Positions 41,288-50,276 of a DNA stretch of 52,202 bases are shown in pieces. A program made the translations under genes and the position numbers. The stretch's first letter is position 1, and each line of letters begins with the position of its first letter. Where the stretch lies: assembly GCA_002432425.1 (NCBI GenBank), contig DJEL01000048.1, positions 1 to 52,202 of the forward strand, written 5' to 3'. This DNA is from Lachnospiraceae bacterium UBA5899 (lineage in GTDB: Bacteria; Bacillota; Clostridia; Lachnospirales; Lachnospiraceae). Below the pieces are notes generated by a model, which worked only from the letters and a program-made list of their open reading frames with translations, did not search any database and was not told the DNA's origin.

Positions 41288-41488
41288 ATGGCAAACTCAA
41301 AGTCTAATAGAGTAGAAGTTCCTGAAGCAAAGGCAGCTCTTGACCGTTTCAAAACCGAGGTTGCATCTGAATTAGGTGTAAACTTAAAGGAAGGTTACAA
41401 CGGTGACCTGACTTCCCGTGAAGCAGGTTCCATCGGTGGTGAGATGGTTCGCAGAATGATTAAGAAGCAGGAAGAATCCATGAAATAA
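41288..41488 (+). CDS. Small acid-soluble spore protein, alpha/beta type
   Basis: A 66-aa SASP: EAKAALDRFKTEVASELGV contains the GPR-protease cleavage region (TEVASEL), and GYNGDLTSREAGSIGGEMVRRMIKKQEE is the second conserved DNA-binding helix motif. It coats and protects spore DNA and is degraded at germination. A strong SD AGGAGGTG precedes it. It would be made in the forespore under sigma G, though I could not identify that promoter with confidence. Confidence 0.95.
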   Translation: MANSKSNRVEVPEAKAALDRFKTEVASELGVNLKEGYNGDLTSREAGSIGGEMVRRMIKKQEESMK

Positions 41489-41503
41489 CTCGGGTTCCAC
41501 CTG

Positions 41504-41555
41504 AAAAAAGAGGCTGTCGTCACATGAATATTCATGGGGCGATGCCTCTTTTTTT
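41504..41555. terminator. Terminator between SASP and aspartokinase genes
   Basis: AAAAAAGAGGC pairs with GCCTCTTTTTT (41504-41514 / 41544-41554). The inner part holds the palindrome ATGAATATTCAT. Convergent genes on both sides; works in both directions. The core GAGGCTGTCG resembles a sequence at the right edge (52183-52192). Confidence 0.8.
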
Positions 41556-41574
41556 ATTCCTAAAGAAACTGTGT

Positions 41575-42894
41575 TTATAACTGTGTTTCCACAAAAATCG
41601 CATAGATGGCACGGATGGCATTTTCAAAGTCCTCGTTTGCCACACCGATGATGATATTTAACTCGGAAGAACCCTGGTCAATCATTTTAATGTTGATGTT
41701 GGCATGCGCCAGTGCGGAGAAAAGTCTGCCCGCTGTACCGCGCATGGATTTCATGCCGCGTCCTACGACGGCAATCAGCGCCAGGTCTGATTCAATATCA
41801 ATGGAATCGGGATTTGCCAGTCTGTGAATGCCGGCAACCACCTTCTGTTCCTTGTGCATAAATTCATCCTGATGTACAAAAACCGTCAGGGTATCAATGC
41901 CGGAAGGCACATGCTCGAAAGAAATACCGTTTTCTTCAAAGGACTGCAAAACCTTTCTGCCGAAACCGATTTCGGAATTCATCATATCCTTTTCAATATT
42001 TACCGCACAGAAGCCCTTCTTGCCGGCAATACCTGTGATAATGTATTTGGATTTCTGGCAGGTGCTGCCCACAATCCAGGTGCCCTCATCTGCGGGAGCA
42101 TTGGTGTTGCGGATATTGATGGGAATACCCTGCTGGCGAACCGGGAAAATGGCATCTTCGTGCAGAACGGTTGCACCCATGTAAGCAAGCTCGCGGAGTT
42201 CCTTGTAAGTGATAACTTCAATGACCTGCGGTTCCTTGATAATGCGGGGGTCTGCAATTAAGAAGCCGGAAACATCCGTCCAGTTTTCATATACATCGGC
42301 TTTTACCGCTTTTGCCACGATGGAACCGGTAATGTCGGAGCCGCCTCTGGAAAAGGTCTTTACCTTGCCGTCCGCGTAAGCGCCGTAAAATCCGGGAACT
42401 ACCGCATTGGGACATTCCGCCAGTCTTGCGGAAAGCACTTCATCCGTAAGATCCGCGTCAAATTCTCCGTTTTCCTTAAAGAAAATAACCTCTGCGGAAT
42501 CAATGAATTCATAGCCTAAATAATCTGCCATGATAATACCGTTCAAGTATTCGCCGCGGGAAGCCGCATAGTCTCTTCCGGCTTTTTCCTTAAAGTTCTT
42601 TTCAATGGTCTTAAACTCATCCTCCAGGGAAAGCTCCAAATGCAGACCGTCAATAATCTCCTGATATCTTGCCTTAATGGCTGTAAGCTCCTTGGAGAAA
42701 TCCTTGTCCTCATCCGCCAATGCATAGCAGCCGTACAGCATATCGGTCACCTTGGTGTCATCCGAAAATCTTTTGCCGGGTGCGGAAGGCACAACATAAG
42801 CACGCTCCTTATCTGCCCGGATAATATTGCCGACCTTAATAAACTGTTCCGCGCTGGCTAAGGAACTTCCGCCGAATTTTACAACTTTTTTCAT
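41575..42894 (-). CDS. lysC: Aspartokinase
   Basis: A 439-aa aspartate kinase: KKVVKFGGSSLASAEQF N-terminal signature, SRGGSDITGSIVAKAV nucleotide/substrate site, and two C-terminal ACT domains (residues ~300-439) for feedback control. It phosphorylates aspartate, the first step to Lys/Thr/Met. The start is ATG 42894; a TTG four codons earlier is possible but has its SD too close. Homoserine dehydrogenase lies just upstream, so this is a separate-polypeptide version of ThrA. The subtype (lysC vs thrA-like) is not certain. Confidence 0.92.
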   Translation of the reverse strand: MKKVVKFGGSSLASAEQFIKVGNIIRADKERAYVVPSAPGKRFSDDTKVTDMLYGCYALADEDKDFSKELTAIKARYQEIIDGLHLELSLEDEFKTIEKNFKEKAGRDYAASRGEYLNGIIMADYLGYEFIDSAEVIFFKENGEFDADLTDEVLSARLAECPNAVVPGFYGAYADGKVKTFSRGGSDITGSIVAKAVKADVYENWTDVSGFLIADPRIIKEPQVIEVITYKELRELAYMGATVLHEDAIFPVRQQGIPINIRNTNAPADEGTWIVGSTCQKSKYIITGIAGKKGFCAVNIEKDMMNSEIGFGRKVLQSFEENGISFEHVPSGIDTLTVFVHQDEFMHKEQKVVAGIHRLANPDSIDIESDLALIAVVGRGMKSMRGTAGRLFSALAHANINIKMIDQGSSELNIIIGVANEDFENAIRAIYAIFVETQL

Positions 42895-42964
42895 AATAGT
42901 TTCCAAACCTTTCTTTCCTGCGATTTTACTTTCGCATTTTTCTCCTCATATTCCTCATTTTCTA

Positions 42965-44188
42965 TTACTGCATATCTGCATTCACACGAATTCTGTTTCC
43001 GACACAGATGTCCGCAATTTTTTCATATTTTTCTGCAAAATCCTTTTCCTTCATAAGGGAAGTTACAAATGCCTCTTCCTCATTCTTACCGGGAAGTTTT
43101 ACGGACTTCACTTCACCGAATACGGCCTTTACCTTGTCTTCGTTGCCGCTCTTTACACGGAAGAAGAATTTATTTTCCGCCTCTTCTACGTTCATCAGCT
43201 TCGCATCCGTTGCATCCCAGAAGCACATAATTACCTTGCCGATATGTCTTGCACAGTCGATGACATCGGAAACAACCGCACTGGCGGTGGGAAGCTTTCC
43301 GGCTCCCTTGCCGTAGTACATGGAGTCGCCCAGCATGTTGCCGTGAACAAACACCGCATTGAACACGCCGTTTACCATATGAAGAGGATGTTCCGCCGAA
43401 ATCATAAACGGTGCCACCATGGCAAGCGTTTCATTACCCACTTCCTTACTCATGGCAAGGAGCTTGATGGACATATCCATTTCCTTTGCATAGGCAAAAT
43501 CCATTGCGGTAATTTTCGTAATACCTTCTGTATAAATCTTGCGGTAATCCACATTTTCACCCAGCATCAGGGAAGAAAGAATGGCAATCTTGCGGCAGGC
43601 ATCATGACCTTCCACATCGGCTTCGGGGTTTCTTTCCGCATAGCCTTTTTCCTGTGCTCTCTTTAATACGGTGTCAAAGTCCGCCCCTTCTTTTTCCATC
43701 TTGGACAGAATGTAGTTGGTTGTACCGTTTAAGATACCGGTAATGGACTCAATTTTTTCTGCCGTCAGAGAATAATTCAGAGGTCTGATAATGGGAATAC
43801 CGCCGCCTACACTGGCCTCAAACAGATAATTGCATTTATGTTCCTTTGCCATGGTAAGAAGCTCCGGTCCGTGTGCCGCAACCAGCTCCTTATTGGATGT
43901 ACATACACTCTTTCCCGCCTGTAGCGCCTGTTTGGTAAATTCATAAGCAGCACCGGTGCCGCCCATGGTTTCGCAGATAATCTGGATTTCCGGGTCGTTT
44001 ACGATGGTCTGGTAATCATGCACCACCTTGCTTTCGTAAGGGTCTCCGGGGAAATCTCTTAAGTCCAGGATGTATTTAATGGAAAGCTCTTCGCCCGCTT
44101 TCTTGTTTACCATGTCCTTGTTCTTCTCGATAACTTCTACCACACCGCTTCCTACGGTGCCATATCCGAGTACTGCAATCTTAATCAT
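42965..44188 (-). CDS. hom: Homoserine dehydrogenase
   Basis: A 407-aa protein: NAD(P) motif IAVLGYGTVGSGVVEVI; catalytic region NGTTNYILSKM, ADVEGHDACRKIAIL and YYGKGAGKLPTASAVVSD; C-terminal ACT domain from ~residue 330. It reduces aspartate semialdehyde to homoserine. The start is ATG 44188, behind GAGGAAAAG; the longer frame has no SD. It is transcribed with pheB-like upstream and aspartokinase downstream. Confidence 0.95.
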   Translation of the reverse strand: MIKIAVLGYGTVGSGVVEVIEKNKDMVNKKAGEELSIKYILDLRDFPGDPYESKVVHDYQTIVNDPEIQIICETMGGTGAAYEFTKQALQAGKSVCTSNKELVAAHGPELLTMAKEHKCNYLFEASVGGGIPIIRPLNYSLTAEKIESITGILNGTTNYILSKMEKEGADFDTVLKRAQEKGYAERNPEADVEGHDACRKIAILSSLMLGENVDYRKIYTEGITKITAMDFAYAKEMDMSIKLLAMSKEVGNETLAMVAPFMISAEHPLHMVNGVFNAVFVHGNMLGDSMYYGKGAGKLPTASAVVSDVIDCARHIGKVIMCFWDATDAKLMNVEEAENKFFFRVKSGNEDKVKAVFGEVKSVKLPGKNEEEAFVTSLMKEKDFAEKYEKIADICVGNRIRVNADMQ

Positions 44189-44264
44189 TTCTTTTCCTCT
44201 GCTTTCTTTATTCTTTTGCTGTGTTTTATTCTGCTGCATTTTCGTTTTCCGCCTTGCATGCGTT

Positions 44265-44708
44265 TTATTCCTTCGCCAGAATTTTCACATGATGCACACC
44301 CTTGGTCTGCTCCATGTCTCCAATCATGCCGGAAACATCCTGCGTGGTGTGCAAAATCTGAATGCTCAAAGTCAGCGATGCCATGCCGTTGATGGGAATA
44401 CTCTGATGGATGGTCAGGATATTGGCTCCGTATTTTGCCACAATCCCCAGAACCTCCGACAACAGTCCGGGCTCATCCTCCATCTGGAATGTCAGGGTAA
44501 TGGTGCTTCCCTGCGAATCCTCATGAAATGGAAAAATATCCTCTTTGTACTTGTAAAAAGAACTCCGGCTGATACCCACGGCATCCACAGCCTCCTGTAC
44601 GGAACGCACCTTTTCGGTATCTATCAGCCGCTTGGCTTCCACCACCTTCAAAAGCACCTCCGGTACTGCCTTGCTCCTTACCACATAATAACCGGTTGCT
44701 CTGTCCAT
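44265..44708 (-). CDS. pheB: ACT-domain protein (PheB / UPF0735 family)
   Basis: A 147-aa protein, the same length as B. subtilis PheB. Residues ~1-60 include a helix-turn-helix-like segment (VQEAVDAVGISRSSFYKYKEDIFPF), followed by an ACT domain (TLTFQMEDEPGLLSEVLGIVAKYGANILTIHQSIPINGMASLTLSI). The start is ATG 44708 because GGAGG lies 4 nt upstream. It is annotated historically as chorismate mutase, but a regulatory role sensing an amino acid is more likely. First gene before hom and aspartokinase. Confidence 0.85.
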   Translation of the reverse strand: MDRATGYYVVRSKAVPEVLLKVVEAKRLIDTEKVRSVQEAVDAVGISRSSFYKYKEDIFPFHEDSQGSTITLTFQMEDEPGLLSEVLGIVAKYGANILTIHQSIPINGMASLTLSIQILHTTQDVSGMIGDMEQTKGVHHVKILAKE

Positions 44709-44732
44709 TTTTCCTCCATGCTTTTCCATTAA

Positions 44733-44797
44733 AGACAGTTGTTTGTTTATCAAAGACACTTTTCTTTATGTGTCCTTCGTTGGCAGACAGTTGTCTG
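44733..44797. promoter_or_regulatory. Operator-like repeated elements upstream of pheB-hom
   Basis: CAGACA-GT-TGTCTG (44784-44797) is a 6+6 inverted repeat. A related GACAGTTGTTTGT copy (44734-44746) lies 50 bp closer to the gene, and GACAC/GTGTC blocks lie between. Spacing near five helical turns is compatible with a looping regulator of the amino-acid operon; no known regulator was matched. Confidence 0.4.
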
Positions 44798-44966
44798 TTA
44801 CCGAAAGATAGTTTACCATAGTACCCAGGATAAAGCAAGAACGAAATTGTATAGAATATAAAAATCCCCCTGCCGTTTTTTGTTAAAAGCCTACAAGATT
44901 TTTTTCTCATCTTCTCCTCTTCCGCATACCATATGAGTATAGACACCAATATATAGGAGCGTTTTT

Positions 44967-45685
44967 ATGAACTGTTCAAACAATAACTCCAGAAATTGCT
45001 GCGGCTGCAACTGCAACAATTCCTGTGCACTTATGTAACCGTTCAGGGGCCGCCCGGACCTATGGAACCGGAAGAACCGAGAGACGACCGCGGAGAAAAA
45101 GGCGGCACCGGTGAGAAAGGTGAACCGGGTATCCAGGGACCTAAAGGCGATACCGGCGAAGACGGTGAAACACCTGTTATTACTGTTACGGAAGACACCC
45201 CTCTCACTTATAAATTAAACTTCAAAACCTCTTCCCAGGACATTACTACGCCGAATTTATTTAAGCCCCTCGAAGAGTATCACGTAGATTTGTCCGCCAC
45301 CGGCAGTACACTGAACATCCCTTTGCGCAATCTCATTCTGACCTATCAGAACACTTCCACCACCTCCATTCGGATTACAGTTGCCTCAAAAGATACTGCC
45401 GTTCCCGTTCTCACGGATATGCGCCGGATTACCATTTACAACGCAGCATCCATTGAGTCGCAGACTTATAATAACACCCTTGTTTCTACCCGGACGGTAC
45501 TCGACGATTTAGTATACACGCTATCGCAGGAATCCCACAGCATGAAAATCCGCCAACAGGACCCGGAAACCAAACTCTGGTCCCTGTGCGAAATCCGCTC
45601 CTTCCTTTCCAACGGAGGCGCAAGGTCCTCCATCTGGATACTTTGGAGTGAGATTGATGTCAGCTACGAGGCTCCGACGACGTAA
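44967..45685 (+). pseudogene. Collagen-like repeat protein, frameshifted
   Basis: ATG 44967 follows AGGAG and reads a Cys/Asn-rich start (MNCSNNNSRNCCGCNCNN), but hits TAA at 45036. The frame that continues (YVTVQGPPGPM...) is offset by one base, consistent with a 1-nt deletion near 45030. It encodes Gly-X-Y triplets (GEKGGTGEKGEPGIQGPKGDTG) and a ~150-aa C-terminal domain (45230-45685). Three successive triplet glycines are Glu, Glu and Asp, each explained by one G-to-A change. Intact relatives are surface or spore-coat collagen-like proteins. The C-terminal domain is uninterrupted and could be translated from an internal start. Confidence 0.7.
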
Positions 45686-45774
45686 GCTTTTCCTTTGTTC
45701 CTCTTGTTTTTCTTATACGTGCGTGCTACTATAAGGATAGAAATATCCGTAAAAATCGCAGAAAGGAGTTTTCC

Positions 45775-46230
45775 ATGATGGGAATAAGCGGACTCGGCAA
45801 TGTTAATACTTCTTATAAGCCTATTGTAAATCCCGGACAGTCTACGGAAGTGACCCCCGGCAGGAAATCTTCTCCTGCGGAATGTGAAACCTGTAAGAAC
45901 CGGAAGTATCAGGACGGCTCGGACGAAATGGTCTCCTTTAAGTCCGCCACCCACATTTCCCCGCAGGCTTCGGCTGCCAGCGTACGTGCCCATGAGCAGG
46001 AGCATGTAAGCAACGCTTACAAGAGTGCAGCCCAGAATAACGGTCAGGTACTTTCGGCTACCGTTTCCATTCGCACGGCTGTCTGCCCGGAATGCGGCAC
46101 CACCTATACCGCAGGCGGCACAACTACCACTCAAATCCGGTACTCTGATGAGTCCAACCCTTATCAGCAGAATAAAAAATCCGCCGATGCTGCGGCGCTT
46201 ATCGGAAAAAATCTGGATATAGCAGTTTAA
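45775..46230 (+). CDS. SprA-related putative metalloprotease
   Basis: A 151-aa protein of the SprA-related family: CETCKNRKYQDGSDEMVSFKSATHISPQASAASVRAHEQEHVSNA contains the HEQEH (HExxH-like) zinc motif near residue 83. A second Cys pair (CPECGTTYTAGGTTT) follows. There is no signal peptide. The family is described as putative metalloprotease, without proven activity. The SD AAAGGAG is 7 nt before ATG 45775. Single gene. Confidence 0.85.
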   Translation: MMGISGLGNVNTSYKPIVNPGQSTEVTPGRKSSPAECETCKNRKYQDGSDEMVSFKSATHISPQASAASVRAHEQEHVSNAYKSAAQNNGQVLSATVSIRTAVCPECGTTYTAGGTTTTQIRYSDESNPYQQNKKSADAAALIGKNLDIAV

Positions 46231-46238
46231 CAAGCACA

Positions 46239-46267
46239 AAACAGGGCATGTTTCACATGCCCTGTTT
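46239..46267. terminator. Bidirectional terminator between SprA-like and NERD genes
   Basis: AAACAGGGCATG / CATGCCCTGTTT, 12-bp perfect stem with a 5-nt loop, located between two convergent genes. Confidence 0.88.
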
Positions 46268-46271
46268 CTTA

Positions 46272-47261
46272 TTACTTTATCCTGCTTTTGTCTATTCTTC
46301 GGATAGCGTCCTGCATATCCTCGGATGCCATCTGTTTATTATTGGCTTGAATATATGCCGCCAGGTCTTTCAGCTTAGTCACTTCATAAGGCAACGTTTC
46401 CTTTTTTTCCAACACCAAAGACGGATTAGCCAGCACCACAACAGGTTTTATATCTATAAACGGATTCTCTATAATCTCTTTCAGAAGCGTTGCTTCCTGC
46501 GTTACCTGTTCCGTCGGGCTTTTTAATGTCTTGTCGTGACCGTTTTTGTGAAGTACCCAGTTGTCATTATGGATGGTAAGCACCGCTTTATTGCTTCCGT
46601 TTTCACTGCCCGACATGCCGAATGCTTTGGTTTCCAGAATAAAAACCACATCGTTGCCCACGATAATGTGGTCGAGTTCCCTCGTTTTTCCCTGACATTT
46701 AAGGACAACGCCGCTGATTATAAAATACTCCCGCTCATTCAGGCTCTTAAGGTATTGACGGACGAGCAGCTCCCCTTTGTTGCCGGCTTCCTTTTTTTCC
46801 CACTCATCCAAATCCACTTCTTTGTTGCGCAGTTTCCCGTCAAATTTTTCATACTCCGGTCTTTCGCCAATTCCCTGCACACCAATCTGGCAGAGATATC
46901 TTCGGAATGCTTCTTTTTCCTCTGTGGAAATCTTCCGGCTGGGAATGACGGAATGAAAGAAAATACCTTTCAAATCTCCCTTTTCCCTGCCTAAGAAATC
47001 CCGGTAAATCACTCTGCCGTCTCTTCTTTTGACATAGCCTCCGCCATATTGCGTCAGAAAAAGCTGAAAGTCCTTCAGGTTCTGGGAACTGCAGTTTGTA
47101 CTGATTTGTTTTTTCCATTTTTCAAATGCCGGCGAGCCGGTCCGCCCGGTGCTCACATGTCGGTCTACCCGACGGATGCCTCTTCCCACCAGCAGAACCA
47201 GCAAAATGCCGACAACAATGCAGACGCCGATAATCATCCGACTGTATATTTCGTAATCCAT
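46272..47261 (-). CDS. NERD (nuclease-related) domain membrane protein
   Basis: A 329-aa protein. N-terminal TM helix at ~9-27 (MIIGVCIVVGILLVLLVGRGI), a ~120-aa unknown region, then a NERD domain (residues ~155-290): GNKGELLVRQYLKSL, ELDHIIVGNDVVFILETKAF with the E...D...ExK catalytic-like residues of nuclease folds, and a C-terminal VLANPSL strand. NERD proteins are thought to process DNA or RNA, but the substrate is unknown. Single gene with its own promoter. Confidence 0.85.
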   Translation of the reverse strand: MDYEIYSRMIIGVCIVVGILLVLLVGRGIRRVDRHVSTGRTGSPAFEKWKKQISTNCSSQNLKDFQLFLTQYGGGYVKRRDGRVIYRDFLGREKGDLKGIFFHSVIPSRKISTEEKEAFRRYLCQIGVQGIGERPEYEKFDGKLRNKEVDLDEWEKKEAGNKGELLVRQYLKSLNEREYFIISGVVLKCQGKTRELDHIIVGNDVVFILETKAFGMSGSENGSNKAVLTIHNDNWVLHKNGHDKTLKSPTEQVTQEATLLKEIIENPFIDIKPVVVLANPSLVLEKKETLPYEVTKLKDLAAYIQANNKQMASEDMQDAIRRIDKSRIK

Positions 47262-47298
47262 GTTCTTTTATCCCCCTTGCAAAATTTGCACTATCTTT

Positions 47299-47327
47299 AT
47301 TATAGAAAAGATATCGCAATCATGCAA
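47299..47327 (-). promoter_or_regulatory. NERD gene promoter
   Basis: TTGCAT (47327-47322), a 17-bp spacer and TATAAT (47304-47299), 38 bp before the gene. Confidence 0.75.
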
Positions 47328-47354
47328 GATAATCATGGGACAAAATAGAAGTTG

Positions 47355-48851
47355 TCAATTCAACACAATTGCATTCACAGCTTCCATAAGTGCCACCGCC
47401 TGGCTTCGCGGAATGAGGGAAACCGTCCTGCCGTCCACCGTTGCCAGACAATATTCGCCGTCATAACGGTAAAGCACAACTTCCACTTTAGGGAAATTTG
47501 CATTATTCAGGTATGCGGTAAAGCGGATTTCTTCTTTGCCCGTAGGTGTTTCTTCAGTAAAACTGTCCGCCGAAAGAGCCCCCAGTGCCGTCTCAAGATC
47601 CGTTACATCAATTTCCGTGCCTTGATAAAACCAGCCTTCCGCACTTGCGGCTCCGTCCCCGGTACCGTTCTCTGTTTCCGCACTTGCAGCTCCATCCTCG
47701 GTACCGTTCTCTGTCTCCTCGCTTGCGGTTCCGTCGCCTGTAGCGCCGTTATGCAGCACATAGGTTTCGCCGTCCATGGTAAAGGTCAGACCGGTGATAT
47801 CTTCCATGGATGCCGTCAGCACTTCTTTGTGCCGCAGGTCATTGTAGGAAGCCGCTGTCAAAGCCCGGTACTCTTCCGAAGTAATCCGGTAAATAATCTG
47901 TGAGTCGCCTACTCTGACATAAGCTGTCACCTCTGCCTCATCTTCATCCGCTGCCTCAGCCGTTGTATTGTCCGCCACAGACTGTGCTTTTTCCACTGCA
48001 TCCCGTCCCACATGAAGGACAAAGGTTTCCGTGGTGGTCACATCATCTGAGTGCGTCACCGGATAGTCCACGGTTACGGAAAGCTCCGGTTCGGCAAGAC
48101 CGTAAGCCTGCAGCTCCTCCTCCGTGGCATTGTAGCTCACATAATCGTTAAGACTTAAGGCGCTTATCTTCTGCAGATAGCTTTTTACCAGAGAGGTATC
48201 CAGCGGCTGTTCCTCTGTAAAGTAAACATCCTCCGCACAGTATGTGTGGATGCTTTCCTCTTCGTAGTCAATCGTATACGTTTCCTCTCCGGAAAACTGA
48301 ATGCCCGTTGCGGAAGTCAGCACCGGAATTTCATCGTTTTGGATGATGTCGCTGATGGTAAGGTCGTAATCATCCAGCGGGTCGTGCTTCACCAGGTAGA
48401 CCTTGCCGTCTCCGATGGAAACATACCGCTGTGCATCCATGGTGCTGTAATCTCCTAAATTCACTTCGTAGCTTTCTTCTCCCGCCGTAACCGAAATGGT
48501 TGCCAGAGGGTCGGAAAGACCGTACTGTCCGAAATCGTCCACTTCCTCAATGACAAAGGAAGCGCCAAACTCAGTAAACTGGCTTAAGAGCGACTCTATT
48601 TTATCTTCATTTACCGGGAAATTTTCATCCGTATCGTAAATCCATTTTCCTCCGCTTTTATGGAAGGAAAAAGTGTTGCCGGCATACTCCCAGCTCAGTG
48701 CCGTTACCGACTCGGTGTCCACAGAAAAAATAGTTTCATCACTGTTCTTTATCTGCTCCTTTTTTTCCTCCTGCCTGCTGACAAAGAAGGTAATGCCGCA
48801 GACAAGCACCAGCACTCCCAGAAGCACATACAGCTTCTTCATTTTATTCAT
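47355..48851 (-). CDS. DUF4340 domain protein of the Gld-type ABC operon
   Basis: A 498-aa protein. An N-terminal TM helix (LYVLLGVLVLVCGITFFVS) precedes an extracytoplasmic region with repeated DUF4340 units (VTALSWEYAGNTFSFHKSGGKWIYDTDENFPVN...; FGQYGLSDPLATISVTAG; and again AYGLAEPELSVTVDY). A low-complexity ETENGTxDGAASA insertion (residues ~365-405) reflects a 39-bp tandem repeat. DUF4340 proteins accompany GldG-type ABC transporters. It probably works with the three upstream genes at the cell surface; function unknown. Confidence 0.85.
   Translation of the reverse strand: MNKMKKLYVLLGVLVLVCGITFFVSRQEEKKEQIKNSDETIFSVDTESVTALSWEYAGNTFSFHKSGGKWIYDTDENFPVNEDKIESLLSQFTEFGASFVIEEVDDFGQYGLSDPLATISVTAGEESYEVNLGDYSTMDAQRYVSIGDGKVYLVKHDPLDDYDLTISDIIQNDEIPVLTSATGIQFSGEETYTIDYEEESIHTYCAEDVYFTEEQPLDTSLVKSYLQKISALSLNDYVSYNATEEELQAYGLAEPELSVTVDYPVTHSDDVTTTETFVLHVGRDAVEKAQSVADNTTAEAADEDEAEVTAYVRVGDSQIIYRITSEEYRALTAASYNDLRHKEVLTASMEDITGLTFTMDGETYVLHNGATGDGTASEETENGTEDGAASAETENGTGDGAASAEGWFYQGTEIDVTDLETALGALSADSFTEETPTGKEEIRFTAYLNNANFPKVEVVLYRYDGEYCLATVDGRTVSLIPRSQAVALMEAVNAIVLN
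47637..47753. repeat. 39-bp tandem repeat inside the DUF4340 gene
   Basis: Two near-identical 39-bp units (47637-47675 and 47676-47714, differing at three positions) and a diverged third (47715-47753). Thirteen codons per unit, so copy-number change would keep the frame (ETENGTxDGAASA). Confidence 0.8.
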
Positions 48852-48866
48852 CGCAAGACTCCTCCT

Positions 48867-50276
48867 TTATGCATTACGTCTTCTTCTCCTCGTTACCACT
48901 ACCACGATACCGGTCACTATGAACGCGAGCGGCAGAATCCCAATCATCAGAACCTGCAGCATGGAAGATGTGGAATTACTGATTGTCAGGTAATTGTAGC
49001 TCAAAGATTTGCTGCGGATGGAAACCGCATCGCTTTCTCCAATCAGGGACGAAAGGGCATTCATACCAAAATCCAGGTTGGCGCCGGAAGAATAAGCATT
49101 GTACATTTCATCCATGAAGTTGGACGAAGCCACCCAGATAATCTGTCCGCCGCTTGTGTTCTTCACGGAAACAGCCAGTGCAAAGGGACCGTCCGTATCG
49201 CCTTCTTCTTTTTCATAGGTGGTAAGACCGTAGCCTGCCGCCTTGCTGAACGCGTTGTCGGAAGTGGTTAAAAGCTGCGTCACACTGCCCTGTCCCGTGC
49301 CGGAAACCGTAAGTCCCTGGGCAATGGGCATAATCACATAATAATTCGCCTCTATCAGGGAGTCCGTGATGCTGTCGCTGTTTAAATCCGGCAGCATAAT
49401 GTAAGGAGCCTGGAACGCATAGTGGCTGCGGTCGCCCTCAATCACGATGCCGTCCTGTGCAATCACGCCGTAATCCGCCATGACACCGTACAAATTCGTA
49501 AGGGTGCCGTCTTCCACGGGACCGGCATACACCATGAGTTTTCCGCCGTCTGCCACATATTCCCGCAGAAGCTTCTGCTCCTCTTCGGAAATATCACTGG
49601 TCGGCGCATAAATCATAATGCAGTCTGCATCCTCCGGTATTTCGTCCTCATTTAACAGGGAAAATTCCGACAGTTCCATATTTTCTTTTTCCATCTGCCC
49701 GGAGAAAGAAGAAGGAATTTCCGCTTCGCCGTGCCCCTGCAGCACATAAATATGAGGCAGGTCGTCACTGACTACATAATCAATGGCGGAGGTAATGGCG
49801 CCCTCTCCGTCGAAGGAGTAGGTCTGTGTATAGTTTGTGTAATCAATATCCGAAAGATAAATATCGTCGTAGCTGATATAGCGGCTCTTGTCCCCGCACT
49901 CCACAACCATGCTGTTGTTGGTCACGGTTTCGTCCGTGTACTGGGCGGCAAAGGTCGGATACACATCCGGATTTTTCTTCACCACGTCAATATGGGAAGA
50001 AAGGCTGTCGTACTTGGCAAGCAGATTTTCCAGAATGCTGTCCTCCGCGTCCGACTGCACAATCCAGTAAATGGTCACATCCTTTTCCAGATTGTTGACC
50101 ACCGCCTTGGTGTTGCTGGTAATGGAATACAGCTTAGCTGAGCTGATATCTAATTTGGTCAGTGTCTCCGGCAGTACGGAGACAAAAATATTAACAACCA
50201 CCAGTATGGCAAATACAATGGCAGTCATCATCAGGGAGTAGGAACCGCCCTTAAATGCAATCTGATTTTTCTTCAT
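48867..50276 (-). CDS. GldG-family ABC auxiliary protein
   Basis: A 469-aa protein with a TM helix near each end (residues ~13-35 and ~440-462) and a large extracytoplasmic domain of the ABC_transp_aux/GldG type (SAKLYSITSNTKAVVNNLEKDVTIYWIVQ...; DCIMIYAPTSDISEEEQKLLREYVADGGKLMVYAG). In Bacteroidetes GldG belongs to the gliding/secretion ABC system; in Firmicutes the role is unknown. Its ATG overlaps the TAA of the permease gene (TAATG), showing coupling. Confidence 0.88.
   Translation of the reverse strand: MKKNQIAFKGGSYSLMMTAIVFAILVVVNIFVSVLPETLTKLDISSAKLYSITSNTKAVVNNLEKDVTIYWIVQSDAEDSILENLLAKYDSLSSHIDVVKKNPDVYPTFAAQYTDETVTNNSMVVECGDKSRYISYDDIYLSDIDYTNYTQTYSFDGEGAITSAIDYVVSDDLPHIYVLQGHGEAEIPSSFSGQMEKENMELSEFSLLNEDEIPEDADCIMIYAPTSDISEEEQKLLREYVADGGKLMVYAGPVEDGTLTNLYGVMADYGVIAQDGIVIEGDRSHYAFQAPYIMLPDLNSDSITDSLIEANYYVIMPIAQGLTVSGTGQGSVTQLLTTSDNAFSKAAGYGLTTYEKEEGDTDGPFALAVSVKNTSGGQIIWVASSNFMDEMYNAYSSGANLDFGMNALSSLIGESDAVSIRSKSLSYNYLTISNSTSSMLQVLMIGILPLAFIVTGIVVVVTRRRRRNA

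Noticed and set aside
44996..45060. Programmed frameshift in the collagen-like gene
   Set aside because: No slippery heptamer or homopolymer at the junction, and the clustered glycine losses favour decay.
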